Part shown: piece after piece, positions 8,305 through 17,302 of the stretch
Layout: each line of letters opens with the position of its first letter
Numbering within the stretch: position 1 is the stretch's first letter
Assembly: GCF_016107705.1 (NCBI RefSeq)
Contig: NZ_JAEHGC010000002.1
Span: 310,001 to 374,000, forward strand
DNA from: Neobacillus cucumis
Lineage (GTDB): Bacteria; Bacillota; Bacilli; Bacillales_B; DSM-18226
Direction of reading: 5' to 3'
DNA length: 64,000 nucleotides
The notes under the pieces: generated by a model
Told to the model about the DNA's origin: nothing
Seen by the model: the letters and a program-made list of their open reading frames with translations, nothing else
The model's database searches: none
Position numbers and translations under genes: made by a program

Positions 8305-9993
8305 ATGAAGATGTTTTGGACAAATTTGAATAAAGAAAAACAGCATTTATATTATGCAACCTTTATATTAGTACTTTATTTATTGCCATTATTTATTCTA
8401 GGTGAAAATTCCCATATTCGAGTTCATGATAATTTGGACTCGAATATTTCTTGGTATAAAGTGCTCAATGATAGCGGCCAACTGTTTGGCGGAATAAACT
8501 CGGTTATCCCGCAAATTATTAATGGATTACCAAGAAATGCATTTGGAACAGAATTCAGTGGGATCCAGTGGCTGCACAATTTGTTTCCGTCCATGCTTGC
8601 ATTTTCAATCAGTCAAGCAATTACAAGGATTTTTGCCTTTTTGGGTATGTACCTTTTATTAAAAAGGCATTTTGTTAAGGCGGAGGAGGCTTATTTAATC
8701 CGCATCTATGTTTCGCTGGCATTTGCACTAACTCCATTTTGGCCTTCAGGAATGCTTAGCACCCTCGGGATGCCGCTTGCATTTTGGGCTTTTTTAAATA
8801 TAAGAGAAGGAAGGTACTCTTGGAAGGAGTGGCTCACGCTCATTCTGCTTCCGTTTTATTCAAGTTTTGTGCTTGGATTTTTCTTTTTTCTTACAGCGAT
8901 TGGGCTGCTTTGGCTCAGGGATTTAGTGGTTAAGAAGAGAGTAAACTGGGTCTTTTTTGGCAGCATTATTGCCATGACACTTATTTATTTAATCATCGAG
9001 TACCGCCTTGTTTATTCTTTAGTTTTTCCGGAGGCACCGACAAATCGGAATGAATTTTTTGAATCCACAAACGGTTTCTGGAGTACGATTCGTTTAATTT
9101 TCAAAAATTATTTTCTAGGACATACACATGTGATGACCCTACATACATTTGTGATTGTTCCGCTTTCCTTTCTTGTGATTTGGGCCATTAAAAATAAACA
9201 GAAAGGTCATATAGAAAAACAGTTTATTTACCTATTTATTTTGAATTTTATTCTATCTGTCTGGTATGCTTTTTGGTTTTATAAAGGATGGATACCGTTA
9301 AAAGAACGAGTGCCCTATTTAAATACCTTTAATTTTTCTAGATTTCATTTTTTAAGGCCATTGATTATTTATCTGATGTTTGCCGTAGGATCCTATATTT
9401 TATGGCGGATGGGCAAGCACTGGAAACTCTTCGTGAAGTTATGTTTGGTTGCTCAACTCCTAGTACTATTTGGGGCAAATAATGAAATCTATTATCGGGT
9501 GGCAGGAACACCGACATTTAAACAATTTTATGCAACTACTCAATTTTCCGATATTAAAAAATACATTGGTAAGCCGCAAAATAGCTATCGTGTTGTCAGT
9601 ATCGGAATTCATCCTGCTATCGCTCAATACAATGGTTTTTATACGCTGGATACTTATAATAATTTTTACCCACTAGCTTACAAGCATCAGTTCCGCAAAA
9701 TAATTGCAAAAGAATTGGATAAGAGTCCCACATTAAAATCCTATTTCGACCATTGGGGCGGGAGATGTTATATTTTTGTTTCTGAATTAGGGAAAAAGTA
9801 TGAATTTACAAAGGATTCAAAAGTGGAAATCCATCATCTTCAGCTTAATACCAAGGTATTGAAAAGTATGGGAGGAAAATATATATTCTCGGCTGTTCCA
9901 ATTTTAAACGCCAAAGAAAACCAGCTGGAATTTAAAAAGGCATTTAACCAAAAGAGTTCTGCTTGGAAAATTTATCTTTATGAAGTAAAATAA
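8305..9993 (+). CDS. ykoS: YkoS-like polytopic membrane protein (DUF6044 type)
   Basis: This 562-residue integral membrane protein has about a dozen hydrophobic segments and a soluble C-terminal domain of roughly 150 residues. Size, topology and its position directly before a YkoT-like glycosyltransferase match Bacillus YkoS. It resembles polyprenyl-phosphate-sugar-dependent (GT-C/YfhO-like) membrane glycosyltransferases: residues near the first loop (RVHDNLDSNISWYK) supply an acidic pair where GT-C enzymes have their catalytic Asp. The exact activity is unproven. ATG 8305 follows a GGTGAG site. It probably forms one transcription unit with the next two genes. Confidence 0.7.
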   Translation: MKMFWTNLNKEKQHLYYATFILVLYLLPLFILGENSHIRVHDNLDSNISWYKVLNDSGQLFGGINSVIPQIINGLPRNAFGTEFSGIQWLHNLFPSMLAFSISQAITRIFAFLGMYLLLKRHFVKAEEAYLIRIYVSLAFALTPFWPSGMLSTLGMPLAFWAFLNIREGRYSWKEWLTLILLPFYSSFVLGFFFFLTAIGLLWLRDLVVKKRVNWVFFGSIIAMTLIYLIIEYRLVYSLVFPEAPTNRNEFFESTNGFWSTIRLIFKNYFLGHTHVMTLHTFVIVPLSFLVIWAIKNKQKGHIEKQFIYLFILNFILSVWYAFWFYKGWIPLKERVPYLNTFNFSRFHFLRPLIIYLMFAVGSYILWRMGKHWKLFVKLCLVAQLLVLFGANNEIYYRVAGTPTFKQFYATTQFSDIKKYIGKPQNSYRVVSIGIHPAIAQYNGFYTLDTYNNFYPLAYKHQFRKIIAKELDKSPTLKSYFDHWGGRCYIFVSELGKKYEFTKDSKVEIHHLQLNTKVLKSMGGKYIFSAVPILNAKENQLEFKKAFNQKSSAWKIYLYEVK

Positions 9994-10014
9994 TGTAGTT
10001 TAAGGAGTCTTATC

Positions 10015-11007
10015 ATGAATAAACCGGTATTAACCATCGTTGTACCTTGTTATAATGAAGAAGAAGTCTTTATGGAAACATCTACCCAATTATCTCGTAT
10101 ATTGGAAGTGTTAATCGCTGACTCGCTTATTTCAAGGGAAAGTAAATTATTGTTTGTGGATGATGGCAGCAAGGACCGGACATGGGAATTAATAGAAAAT
10201 GAAAGTGGACATAATTCTTTTGTTAAAGGTTTAAAGCTTGCTAAAAATGTCGGACATCAAAATGCATTAATGGCAGGTCTTGAAACAGCAGCGAAGCAAT
10301 CGGATTGTGTCATATCCATTGATGCTGATTTACAGGACGACATTAACGTAATCCAAGCATTTCTTGAAAAGTATTGGGAAGGGTACGATATTGTTTATGG
10401 AGTGAGAGAAAGCCGGGAAACAGATACCTTTTTTAAAAGAACCACTGCTGTCGGGTTCTATCGTTTTATGGATAGAATTGGGATAAAATTAGTTCCTAAT
10501 CATGCAGATTTTCGGCTTATGAGTAAACGGGCACTTGAGGAATTATTTAAATGCAAAGAGACAAACCTCTTTTTGCGCGGCTTGGTTCCACTTGTCGGAT
10601 TCTCATCTGCAAAGGTATATTATGATCGTAAGGAGAGGTTTGCGGGAGAATCAAAATATCCGTTAAAAAAAATGCTTGCCTTTGCATTCGATGGAATCTC
10701 TTCCTTTAGCGTAGCCCCAATCCGCTTTGTAACCTTTATTGGTTTCTTGGCCATGGTTATTAGTATTCTTGCCGGAGTGTATGCACTGATTCAAGACCTT
10801 TTAGGACATACTGTTTCTGGCTGGACATCACTAGTCATCTCCATTTGGTTTGTTGGAGGATTGCAGCTAATGGGATTAGGTATTATTGGTGAATATATTG
10901 GCAAAATATATTTTGAAGTGAAAAAACGTCCAAGATTTGCGATTGAAATAGACAGCTTTTCCACTTGTCAAACCAATCAGCAAATAAAAGAAGCAATTGG
11001 TCATTAG
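10015..11007 (+). CDS. ykoT: Family 2 glycosyltransferase, polyprenyl-phosphate sugar type
   Basis: The protein has 330 residues: an N-terminal GT-A domain (about 1-230) with VVPCYNEE, FVDDGSKDRTW and the metal-binding DADLQDD, then two C-terminal membrane helices. This is the layout of DPM1/GtrB-type enzymes that move a sugar from a nucleotide donor onto undecaprenyl phosphate at the inner membrane face. The partners fit: YkoS-like membrane transferase upstream and a GtrA-type flippase candidate 8 bases downstream. ATG 10015 has an AAGGAG site. Confidence 0.85.
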   Translation: MNKPVLTIVVPCYNEEEVFMETSTQLSRILEVLIADSLISRESKLLFVDDGSKDRTWELIENESGHNSFVKGLKLAKNVGHQNALMAGLETAAKQSDCVISIDADLQDDINVIQAFLEKYWEGYDIVYGVRESRETDTFFKRTTAVGFYRFMDRIGIKLVPNHADFRLMSKRALEELFKCKETNLFLRGLVPLVGFSSAKVYYDRKERFAGESKYPLKKMLAFAFDGISSFSVAPIRFVTFIGFLAMVISILAGVYALIQDLLGHTVSGWTSLVISIWFVGGLQLMGLGIIGEYIGKIYFEVKKRPRFAIEIDSFSTCQTNQQIKEAIGH

Positions 11008-11015
11008 GAGCAGGT

Positions 11016-11441
11016 ATGAAATATTCTTTTATTCGTTTTGTCATGGTAGGGATTTTGAATACGATTGTTGGGTTATCGGTTATGTATCTTCTTTTACATG
11101 CACTCCATTTATCATACTGGAACTCAACCTTCATCGGTAATTCCATTGGAGCGATTGTAAGCTTCTTTTTAAATAGAAGCTTTACTTTTAAAAGTCAGAA
11201 TGCTGTTTCAAAAACTGCCATCCGTTTTATTGTGGTCATTTTGTGCTGTTATTTTATTTCTTATGATTTAGGAAAAAATTTAGTTTCAGCCATTCTAATT
11301 TCAAATCATTTCTTTAGTGAAAAAATAAGAACCGATTTGGCGGTCCTTGTCGGTACTGGACTTTATACCGTGCTTAATTATTTAGGGCAAAAGTTATTTG
11401 TTTTTTCAAAAAAGGATGTTTTAGTTGAAACAAAATCATGA
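11016..11441 (+). CDS. GtrA-family membrane protein
   Basis: This membrane protein of about 141 residues and four helices belongs to the GtrA family, thought to move polyprenyl-phosphate sugars across the membrane. Family traits seen are RFVMVGILNTIVG at the N-terminus and FFLNRSFTF after the second helix. I place the start at ATG 11016, which has AGGAG right upstream and follows the ykoT-like stop by 8 bases. The frame is open back to 10965, inside the previous gene, without a ribosome binding site. Confidence 0.85.
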   Translation: MKYSFIRFVMVGILNTIVGLSVMYLLLHALHLSYWNSTFIGNSIGAIVSFFLNRSFTFKSQNAVSKTAIRFIVVILCCYFISYDLGKNLVSAILISNHFFSEKIRTDLAVLVGTGLYTVLNYLGQKLFVFSKKDVLVETKS

Positions 11442-11461
11442 GATAAACGTAGAAAAACCAG

Positions 11462-11486
11462 GAGGTTCTGACCGGACCTCTTTTTT
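11462..11486 (+). terminator. Probable terminator between gtrA-like and PAP2 genes
   Basis: Stem GAGGTTC with GGACCTC (one G-U pair), a 5-base loop, then TTTTTT at 11481-11486. Confidence 0.55.
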
Positions 11487-11508
11487 CTATCATAAAAGGA
11501 GTAAGCTC

Positions 11509-12171
11509 ATGAATATAAAGAAATATTTATTTATTGCCTTTATTATTAGCTTGGTGAGTGTAATTGGTTTTGGGACGGTTTCCATACTTATTAGTGATGA
11601 AAAGATCGGGCATTTTGACAGCATGGTTATTTCGGCAGTTCAAGGACTCGAAACGCCTGGCCTTACTAAGGTAATGAAATTGTTTACCTTTATTGGTTCC
11701 ACACGGGTTGTTATCATTCTTTCTCTTGTCCTTTTGTTTTTTCTCTACAAGATATTGTATCATCGCTTGGAATTGATCTTATTTGTAAGTGTCATAGCCG
11801 GTGCAGGAATTTTAAATGGTGTTTTAAAGCAGTTTTTTCAGCGGACACGTCCTAATTTGCACCGCCTGATTGAGATCAGTGGTTATAGTTTTCCGAGCGG
11901 ACATGCTATGAGTGCTTTTGCCTTTTACGGTGTGCTTGCCTTCTTACTTTGGCGCCATATTTCAACCAGGATAGGGAGAACCATTTTAATTATTGTTAGT
12001 TGTTTTATGATTCTTGCCATTGGTATAAGCCGGATTTATCTAGGGGTACATTATCCAAGTGATATTATTGGGGGATATTTTGCAAGTGGTTTTTGGCTGA
12101 CTGCTGCTATTTGGGTTTTTCAATTTTATAAAGAAAAACGGTATAATAGGAAGCAGGGATATAATGAGTGA
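11509..12171 (+). CDS. PAP2-family phosphatase, PgpB/YodM-like
   Basis: A membrane phosphatase of 220 residues with the PAP2 signatures KQFFQRTRP, PSGHAMSAF and SRIYLGVHYPSD and about six helices. It dephosphorylates lipid phosphates (undecaprenyl pyrophosphate or phosphatidylglycerophosphate). The start is ATG 11509 with an AAAGGAG site 5-11 bases upstream. The open frame extends to 11425, but that part crosses the terminator and is rejected. It is followed after about 20 bases by a phosphatidyltransferase gene, suggesting a lipid-metabolism pair. Confidence 0.85.
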   Translation: MNIKKYLFIAFIISLVSVIGFGTVSILISDEKIGHFDSMVISAVQGLETPGLTKVMKLFTFIGSTRVVIILSLVLLFFLYKILYHRLELILFVSVIAGAGILNGVLKQFFQRTRPNLHRLIEISGYSFPSGHAMSAFAFYGVLAFLLWRHISTRIGRTILIIVSCFMILAIGISRIYLGVHYPSDIIGGYFASGFWLTAAIWVFQFYKEKRYNRKQGYNE

Positions 12172-12191
12172 GAGGTTTTTGAAAAATTGGA

Positions 12192-12893
12192 GTGATACAT
12201 ATTATAAGAAACAGTATTCCTAACCTTTTTACGCTTTTAAATTTATTTTTTGGATTTTTATCTGTCATGTATTCGGCACTTGGGGATTATAAAAATGCAG
12301 CAATTCTGATTCTGATTGGAATGATGCTCGATAGTATGGATGGGCGGATTGCCCGGATGCTAAATGTCGAAAGTGAACTTGGAAAGGAGTTAGACTCACT
12401 TGCCGATATTGTAACCTTTGGTGTTGCACCGGCGATGATGGCCTATTATTCCTATTTTTCTGATTTTGGAAAATTTGGGATGGCGATTTCAGGGCTATTC
12501 CCGTTATTTGGTGCATACCGCTTGGCGCGATTCAATATTAATGCGGTCAAATCATCACTGCACTATTTTACAGGCGTTCCCATTACAGCAGGTGGGGGAC
12601 TTCTAACGCTATTAACCTTATTTCACGGCAAAATGCCAGCGATTATTCTGCCGCTTGCCTTTTTTGTAATTTGTTATTTAATGGTTAGCACCATTAAAAT
12701 CCCAAGCCTAAAGGATATTCCTTTGCCGAAATACGGAATTATTATCACCTTATTCCTTGGTTATGCTATTTATATTGTCTTTAAGAAAGAGCAGCATCGG
12801 TTTCCATACTTCATATACGTAGCCATTCCGCTTTATGTAGCTTTTATAAGTTATCAATTAGTAAAGATTAAGCGAAACAATCCCAAAAAATAA
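12192..12893 (+). CDS. pssA: CDP-alcohol phosphatidyltransferase, PssA-like copy 1
   Basis: A membrane enzyme of 233 residues of the CDP-alcohol phosphatidyltransferase family. The signature is seen as DSMDGRIARM...ELGKELDSLAD (metal-binding Asp residues). The following TFGVAPA and YRLARFN match phosphatidylserine synthase type 2, which makes phosphatidylserine from CDP-diacylglycerol and Ser. It is about 55 residues longer than Bacillus PssA because of extra C-terminal helices. GTG start at 12192 with a poorly spaced GAGAGG upstream, so the start is less sure. A second, shorter paralogue lies at 13902. Confidence 0.82.
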   Translation: MIHIIRNSIPNLFTLLNLFFGFLSVMYSALGDYKNAAILILIGMMLDSMDGRIARMLNVESELGKELDSLADIVTFGVAPAMMAYYSYFSDFGKFGMAISGLFPLFGAYRLARFNINAVKSSLHYFTGVPITAGGGLLTLLTLFHGKMPAIILPLAFFVICYLMVSTIKIPSLKDIPLPKYGIIITLFLGYAIYIVFKKEQHRFPYFIYVAIPLYVAFISYQLVKIKRNNPKK

Positions 12894-12897
12894 AAGT

Positions 12898-12942
12898 AAA
12901 AAAAGAGAAGTACATTTCACAAAAAATGTACTTCTCTTTTTT
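12898..12942. terminator. Bidirectional terminator
   Basis: A long stem of AAAAAAGAGAAGTACATTT against AAATGTACTTCTCTTTTTT, with a short loop, lies between the convergent pssA-like and HipA-like genes. Confidence 0.88.
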
Positions 12943-12948
12943 GTTTCA

Positions 12949-13731
12949 TTAATCAGATTCATCAACACGGAAGTATTTATCGATAAATTTCAATATTAAA
13001 ATGGGAAGTGCTTTTTTTGCCGATAAAAGATATTGGTACAATGCTTTTTTATTCGATGAGGATACATCCCAATCATCAGGAATAGAGTCAATAACCGATA
13101 AAATTTGCTTAGAAGGAAGTGCCAGCACCTTCTCTGTAAATTTTATAAGGGACTTAGGGTCATCTATTTGAGTAACTGCCCATGTATGAACTGATTGTTT
13201 TAGTAAGTTCATGGGGACATTTTTTAATAGCTTCTTTGAATATCCGTACCCCGGGAAACATAATCCGTGATCAATTAAATGAAGATAGCATGTGTTGTCA
13301 GCAAGCCTTTCTAACAGTACATTCCCGGTATCTCGATCATTGTTGTGCACCCAATAGTCGAATACAATTATTTCTGGTAATTTATGGATATTAACAATCT
13401 TTTGATTTATTCGGGGTTCCCAAAGTCCTGTGCAATCTTTTAGTAACAAACTAGCAAATTGGTACCCCGGTTTAAACCCAAATTTGTATAGGCCCGAGTA
13501 CTTTTTAAAATCGGATTTGGAAAAATAAACCAGTTTGAAGGGTGCTACGGGCAGCCCTAATAACTGTGCAAGTTTCCCGACAACCCAATCGTTTACTAGG
13601 ACTCTGGTTCCTTGGGGATTATCCTTAAATTTCACAAGATAAATCTTGCCGTCGCTCATTTCAAATAGCTGCGGTTTGGAAAATCCCTCTTGGAAGCTTC
13701 CTAAATAGCGAACCGGATATATACGATTCAA
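12949..13731 (-). CDS. Stand-alone HipA-like kinase
   Basis: A soluble protein of 260 residues related to the kinase part of HipA (HipA-like fold, short form common in Bacillus). Likely kinase elements are K34 in YLVKFK (ATP site), HNNDRDTGN at 129-137 (catalytic Asp and Asn) and LIDHG at 153-156 (metal-binding Asp, DFG-like). There is no HipB-type repressor gene next to it, so it does not look like a classical toxin-antitoxin pair. ATG 13731. The target is unknown; Glu-tRNA synthetase is the HipA target in E. coli but cannot be assumed here. Confidence 0.72.
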   Translation of the reverse strand: MNRIYPVRYLGSFQEGFSKPQLFEMSDGKIYLVKFKDNPQGTRVLVNDWVVGKLAQLLGLPVAPFKLVYFSKSDFKKYSGLYKFGFKPGYQFASLLLKDCTGLWEPRINQKIVNIHKLPEIIVFDYWVHNNDRDTGNVLLERLADNTCYLHLIDHGLCFPGYGYSKKLLKNVPMNLLKQSVHTWAVTQIDDPKSLIKFTEKVLALPSKQILSVIDSIPDDWDVSSSNKKALYQYLLSAKKALPILILKFIDKYFRVDESD

Positions 13732-13901
13732 TGAAATTGCCTCCCTTTTTCTTCATATTATCAATATATGTACAATCTCGTCTCTTGGAATGGTTGATTA
13801 AAAATGAATGGAAATATTTATCTCTTCTAAAAGTGAATAATGGATAAAACGAAAGAAAAGGCTATATAAGAGGAGAATCGTTAATGTAAGGGGGAAAGAA
13901 G

Positions 13902-14393
13902 TTGGTTAATCATCTTGTTAAGGCCGTGCCTAATTTGTTTACCATCGGAAATTTTTTATGTGGTGTTTTTTCAATCACCTTTAATATGAGTGGATTTATT
14001 GGAGGTGCCTCGATTTTTATTTTTTTATCGGCTATTTTTGATCTCTTCGACGGACGGGTTGCCAGAAAATTAAAGGTGAACAGCGAACTTGGAGTGATAT
14101 TGGATTCACTGGCGGATATTGTTAGCTTTGGGGTAGCCCCTGCGCTTATATTTCATTCGATCGCAGCACCATCCATTTTAACTTCTTTGGCTTTTATTCT
14201 TTTTCCAACCATGGGTGCATTAAGGTTGGCAAGGTTTAGTGTAAACCCAACCATTGGGTATTTTAAGGGCCTGCCGATTCCAGCTGCAGGCCTGCCACTA
14301 GCCGGAATGGGATTGTTTACATATAGCAATGCATGGATCACCATTCTTTTGGCTGTTTTAATGGTAAGCCCAATTAAAGTTAAGAAATTATAA
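13902..14393 (+). CDS. pssA: CDP-alcohol phosphatidyltransferase, PssA-like copy 2
   Basis: A membrane enzyme of 163 residues with the signature DLFDGRVARK...ELGVILDSLAD followed by SFGVAPA and LRLARF. Length and N-terminus (PNLFTIGNFLCG) match canonical Bacillus PssA (about 177 aa) better than the copy at 12192. It probably makes phosphatidylserine. TTG start at 13902 with an AGGGGGAAAG site. Unlike in B. subtilis, no psd gene is next to it. Which of the two copies is the housekeeping enzyme cannot be decided here. Confidence 0.82.
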   Translation: MVNHLVKAVPNLFTIGNFLCGVFSITFNMSGFIGGASIFIFLSAIFDLFDGRVARKLKVNSELGVILDSLADIVSFGVAPALIFHSIAAPSILTSLAFILFPTMGALRLARFSVNPTIGYFKGLPIPAAGLPLAGMGLFTYSNAWITILLAVLMVSPIKVKKL

Positions 14394-14421
14394 AAAAACC
14401 TAGTCTGTAGACTAGGTTTTT
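14394..14421. terminator. Bidirectional terminator
   Basis: Stem AAAAACCTAGTC / GACTAGGTTTTT around a TGTA loop, between pssA copy 2 and the convergent qox operon. Confidence 0.88.
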
Positions 14422-14429
14422 AAACAATT

Positions 14430-14726
14430 TTACATTCCACCAAATGACATAACCCAAATCGATCCGGCAACGGTTACGACAGCAATAAAAACACCATAAA
14501 TCACGTTAATCGTTTGCGCTGCACTGTCTTCACCATCTCTTAAGTGCATGAACATAAATAGCTGCAGACCGGCTTGAATGATAGCGAGCGTGCCGATAAT
14601 CCACATAATGGCATTGAAAGATAAACCTGTTTTTAAAGCTACAAAGAGAGCAGCAAAAGTTAAAACTAATGAAAAAACAAATCCTAATACTTGTGTTAGT
14701 GGTGTACCATGTGAATGTTTCTCCAT
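14430..14726 (-). CDS. qoxD: Quinol oxidase aa3 subunit IV
   Basis: A membrane protein of 98 residues with three helices and the FMFMHLRDGED motif of cytochrome-oxidase subunit IV of the QoxD/CyoD type. It helps stabilise subunit I and copper-site assembly in this family. It starts 1 base after the qoxC stop and is the last gene of the leftward qoxABCD operon. Confidence 0.92.
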   Translation of the reverse strand: MEKHSHGTPLTQVLGFVFSLVLTFAALFVALKTGLSFNAIMWIIGTLAIIQAGLQLFMFMHLRDGEDSAAQTINVIYGVFIAVVTVAGSIWVMSFGGM

Positions 14727-14727
14727 C

Positions 14728-15333
14728 TTAAGCCACCATCCCTTTTAAATACACAAATGTGAAGATGAAAATCCAAACAACATCAAGGAAGTGCCAGTAT
14801 AGACCGATAATAAAAGCCTTACGGGCTGTTACTGGAGTCAAGCCTTTTTTCGCAATTTGAATCATTACCATGACAGCCCAGCCAATTCCCATGCTTACGT
14901 GCAATCCATGTGTACCTAATAGGACAAAGAATCCTGATAGGAATGCACTAGTTTGCATTGTAGCACCTTCATGAACGTAGGCGATAAATTCTTCAATTTC
15001 CATCCCAACAAAGCCGGCACCCAGTAATAAAGTAATAATCATCCAGGTTAATAGACCTTTTTTATTACCACGGTGCATTTCATAAATGGCTAAGCCGCAC
15101 GTAAAACTACTGGTTAGGAGCAGGATGGTTTCGATCATAACCCCTTTAATTTCAAAAAGTTCGTGTGGGGTAGGACCACCGGCATAACGGTGGTCAAGTA
15201 CTGCATAGGTTGCAAAGAGTGTTGCAAATAGAATGATTTCCGCACCTAAGAAAATCCAGAAACCAAAAATATTCATTCGGCTTTGTTCTGTTTGATATTC
15301 AAGCGGTAGCGCAGTGTTTACATTAGCTGACAT
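14728..15333 (-). CDS. qoxC: Quinol oxidase aa3 subunit III
   Basis: A protein of 201 residues with five helices of the COX3/QoxC family: GFWIFLGAEIILFATLFATY at helix 1 and YWHFLDVVWIFIF at the end. It is a core membrane subunit without redox centres. Its start overlaps the end of qoxB by 11 bp, showing translational coupling. Confidence 0.93.
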   Translation of the reverse strand: MSANVNTALPLEYQTEQSRMNIFGFWIFLGAEIILFATLFATYAVLDHRYAGGPTPHELFEIKGVMIETILLLTSSFTCGLAIYEMHRGNKKGLLTWMIITLLLGAGFVGMEIEEFIAYVHEGATMQTSAFLSGFFVLLGTHGLHVSMGIGWAVMVMIQIAKKGLTPVTARKAFIIGLYWHFLDVVWIFIFTFVYLKGMVA

Positions 15334-17302
15334 GATTTTTCTTCACTCCTTTTTGGAGGTCTCTCCATGCTTTTTCTGTCTTTTTAATTTCATCTACCGG
15401 TACATGGAAGCCATCCTTATAATCGAAGGAACGGCAAATCAAGCAGGCGAAGATGCCTAAAAGTGCAACAAGTGCAGCGATTTTCCATTCAAAGATGAGG
15501 AAGAATCCTGCGATTCCCATGACAACTGCCATCACAATTGGAAGACCTGAATTGTTTGGCATATGAATTTCTTCCAAGTCATCTTCTTTTAACTCTAGAC
15601 CTTCATTGTGTTTCTTCATGTACCAGAAGGCATCAATTGATTTCACTTCAGGTAGTTTGGCAAAATTATAGAATTGAACAGGGGAAGCTGTAGCCCATTC
15701 AAGTGTTCGTGCATCCCATGGATCGCTTGAAATATTGCGGTCCGCGTATCTTGCACTCCAATAAATGTTATAACATAAGAAACCAAAGCCAATCGCAAGA
15801 ATTCCTGCACCAATCGCAGAAACGAGCATCAATGGTCCAAAGCCTGTTTCCGCAGAGTACGTGTAAGCACGTCTGACGGCACCGTCTAATCCAAGGAAGA
15901 ACATTGGCATAAAGGTCATATTAAAACCAATTACAAAGAACCAGAAATGAAGTTTTCCAAGCTTTTCGTTCAGCATATGACCAAACATTTTTGGCCACCA
16001 GTAGTAAAGTCCGGCGAATACTGCAAATACTACACCTGGAATTAATACATAGTGGAAATGCGCTACTAGGAACAGTGTATTGTGATACTGATAATCTGCT
16101 GCACCCATTGCAAGCATAACCCCGGTTACGCCTCCAATCAAAAAGCAAGGGACGAACGCTAATGCCCAAAGCATCGCTGTTGTAAATTGAATGCGTCCTT
16201 TACGCATTGTAAACAGCCAGTTAAACATTTTAACTCCGGTAGGAATAGCAATCATCATCGTTGTAATCGAGAAAATTGAGTTAACTGCAGGCCCTGCTCC
16301 CATTGTAAAGAAATGATGGACCCAAACAAGCATACTTAAAAGGGCGATACCAACAATCGAGAAAACCATTGATTTATAACCATACAGCATTTTACGAGAG
16401 AAGGTTGAAATAACCTCTGAAAACATTCCAAACGCCGGAAGAACAACAATATATACTTCCGGGTGACCCCATAACCAGAACAGGTTCGCCCACATCATTG
16501 GGTTTCCGTCACCTGAAACGGTAAAGAAATGCGTTCCGAAAATCCGGTCAAATGTCATTAATGCAAGAGCAACAGTGAAAATAGGGAAGGAAGCCCAAAT
16601 AATTACGGATGCGATGAAAGATGTCCAAGTAAACATTGGCATTTTCATTAACGTCATACCGGGAGCTCTCATTTTTAAAACTGTGACGATAAAGTTGATC
16701 CCCGTCATTAATGTACCAATCCCGGCAATCTGGATGGCAACGGCATAAAAGTTATTCCCAATACCAGGAGTAAATTCTTTTCCTGCAAGAGGGAAGTAAG
16801 CAGTCCAACCTGCATCCGGAGAACCACCGATAACAAACGAAATATTAAACAGCATCGCTCCGGCAAAAGTTAACCAGAAACTTAATGCATTCAATTGCGG
16901 AAATGCAACGTCTCGTGCACCAATTTGCAAAGGAACAACCACGTTCATTAAACCGATTAAGAACGGCATAGCCATGAAGAGGATCATGATGACGCCGTGT
17001 GTTGTGAAAATTTCATTATAGTGCTGTGCATCAAGAATTTTTCCATCTGGGGTAGCGGTTTGGGCTTTCATTAATAACCCGTCAATGCCACCGCGGAAAA
17101 ACATGAGTACTCCGACAAGAATATACATAATCCCAATCCGTTTATGATCAACAGTTGTGAACCATTCCTGCCACAGCCATTTCCATTTTTTAAAATAGGT
17201 TACACCTACAACAATACCAATCATGGTTAAAGCAATTGCAACTTGAGAGCCTAAGATTAGAGGGTCTCCGGTAATAAAAAACTTATCCCACTTAATGTCC
17301 AC
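15323..17302 (-). CDS. qoxB: Quinol oxidase aa3 subunit I
   Basis: The catalytic heme-copper subunit (about 659 aa, 14-15 helices). It oxidises menaquinol and reduces O2 to water at the heme a3-CuB site while pumping protons. Visible motifs are WGHPEVYIVVLP (CuB His and cross-linked Tyr), HHFFTMG (CuB His pair), FHYVLIPG (heme His pair) and TTHGVIMILFMAMP (heme ligand His). I set the start at GTG 17302 because GGAGGTGA lies 5 bases upstream and the protein then begins VDIKWDKFFITGDP, like Bacillus QoxB. The frame is open to 17329. The start overlaps the qoxA end by 11 bp. Confidence 0.94.
   Translation of the reverse strand: MDIKWDKFFITGDPLILGSQVAIALTMIGIVVGVTYFKKWKWLWQEWFTTVDHKRIGIMYILVGVLMFFRGGIDGLLMKAQTATPDGKILDAQHYNEIFTTHGVIMILFMAMPFLIGLMNVVVPLQIGARDVAFPQLNALSFWLTFAGAMLFNISFVIGGSPDAGWTAYFPLAGKEFTPGIGNNFYAVAIQIAGIGTLMTGINFIVTVLKMRAPGMTLMKMPMFTWTSFIASVIIWASFPIFTVALALMTFDRIFGTHFFTVSGDGNPMMWANLFWLWGHPEVYIVVLPAFGMFSEVISTFSRKMLYGYKSMVFSIVGIALLSMLVWVHHFFTMGAGPAVNSIFSITTMMIAIPTGVKMFNWLFTMRKGRIQFTTAMLWALAFVPCFLIGGVTGVMLAMGAADYQYHNTLFLVAHFHYVLIPGVVFAVFAGLYYWWPKMFGHMLNEKLGKLHFWFFVIGFNMTFMPMFFLGLDGAVRRAYTYSAETGFGPLMLVSAIGAGILAIGFGFLCYNIYWSARYADRNISSDPWDARTLEWATASPVQFYNFAKLPEVKSIDAFWYMKKHNEGLELKEDDLEEIHMPNNSGLPIVMAVVMGIAGFFLIFEWKIAALVALLGIFACLICRSFDYKDGFHVPVDEIKKTEKAWRDLQKGVKKNHVS

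Noticed and set aside
11425..11508. N-terminal extension of the second PAP2 protein
   Set aside because: It spans a hairpin plus T tract, and ATG 11509 has an AAAGGAG site and begins the first helix.
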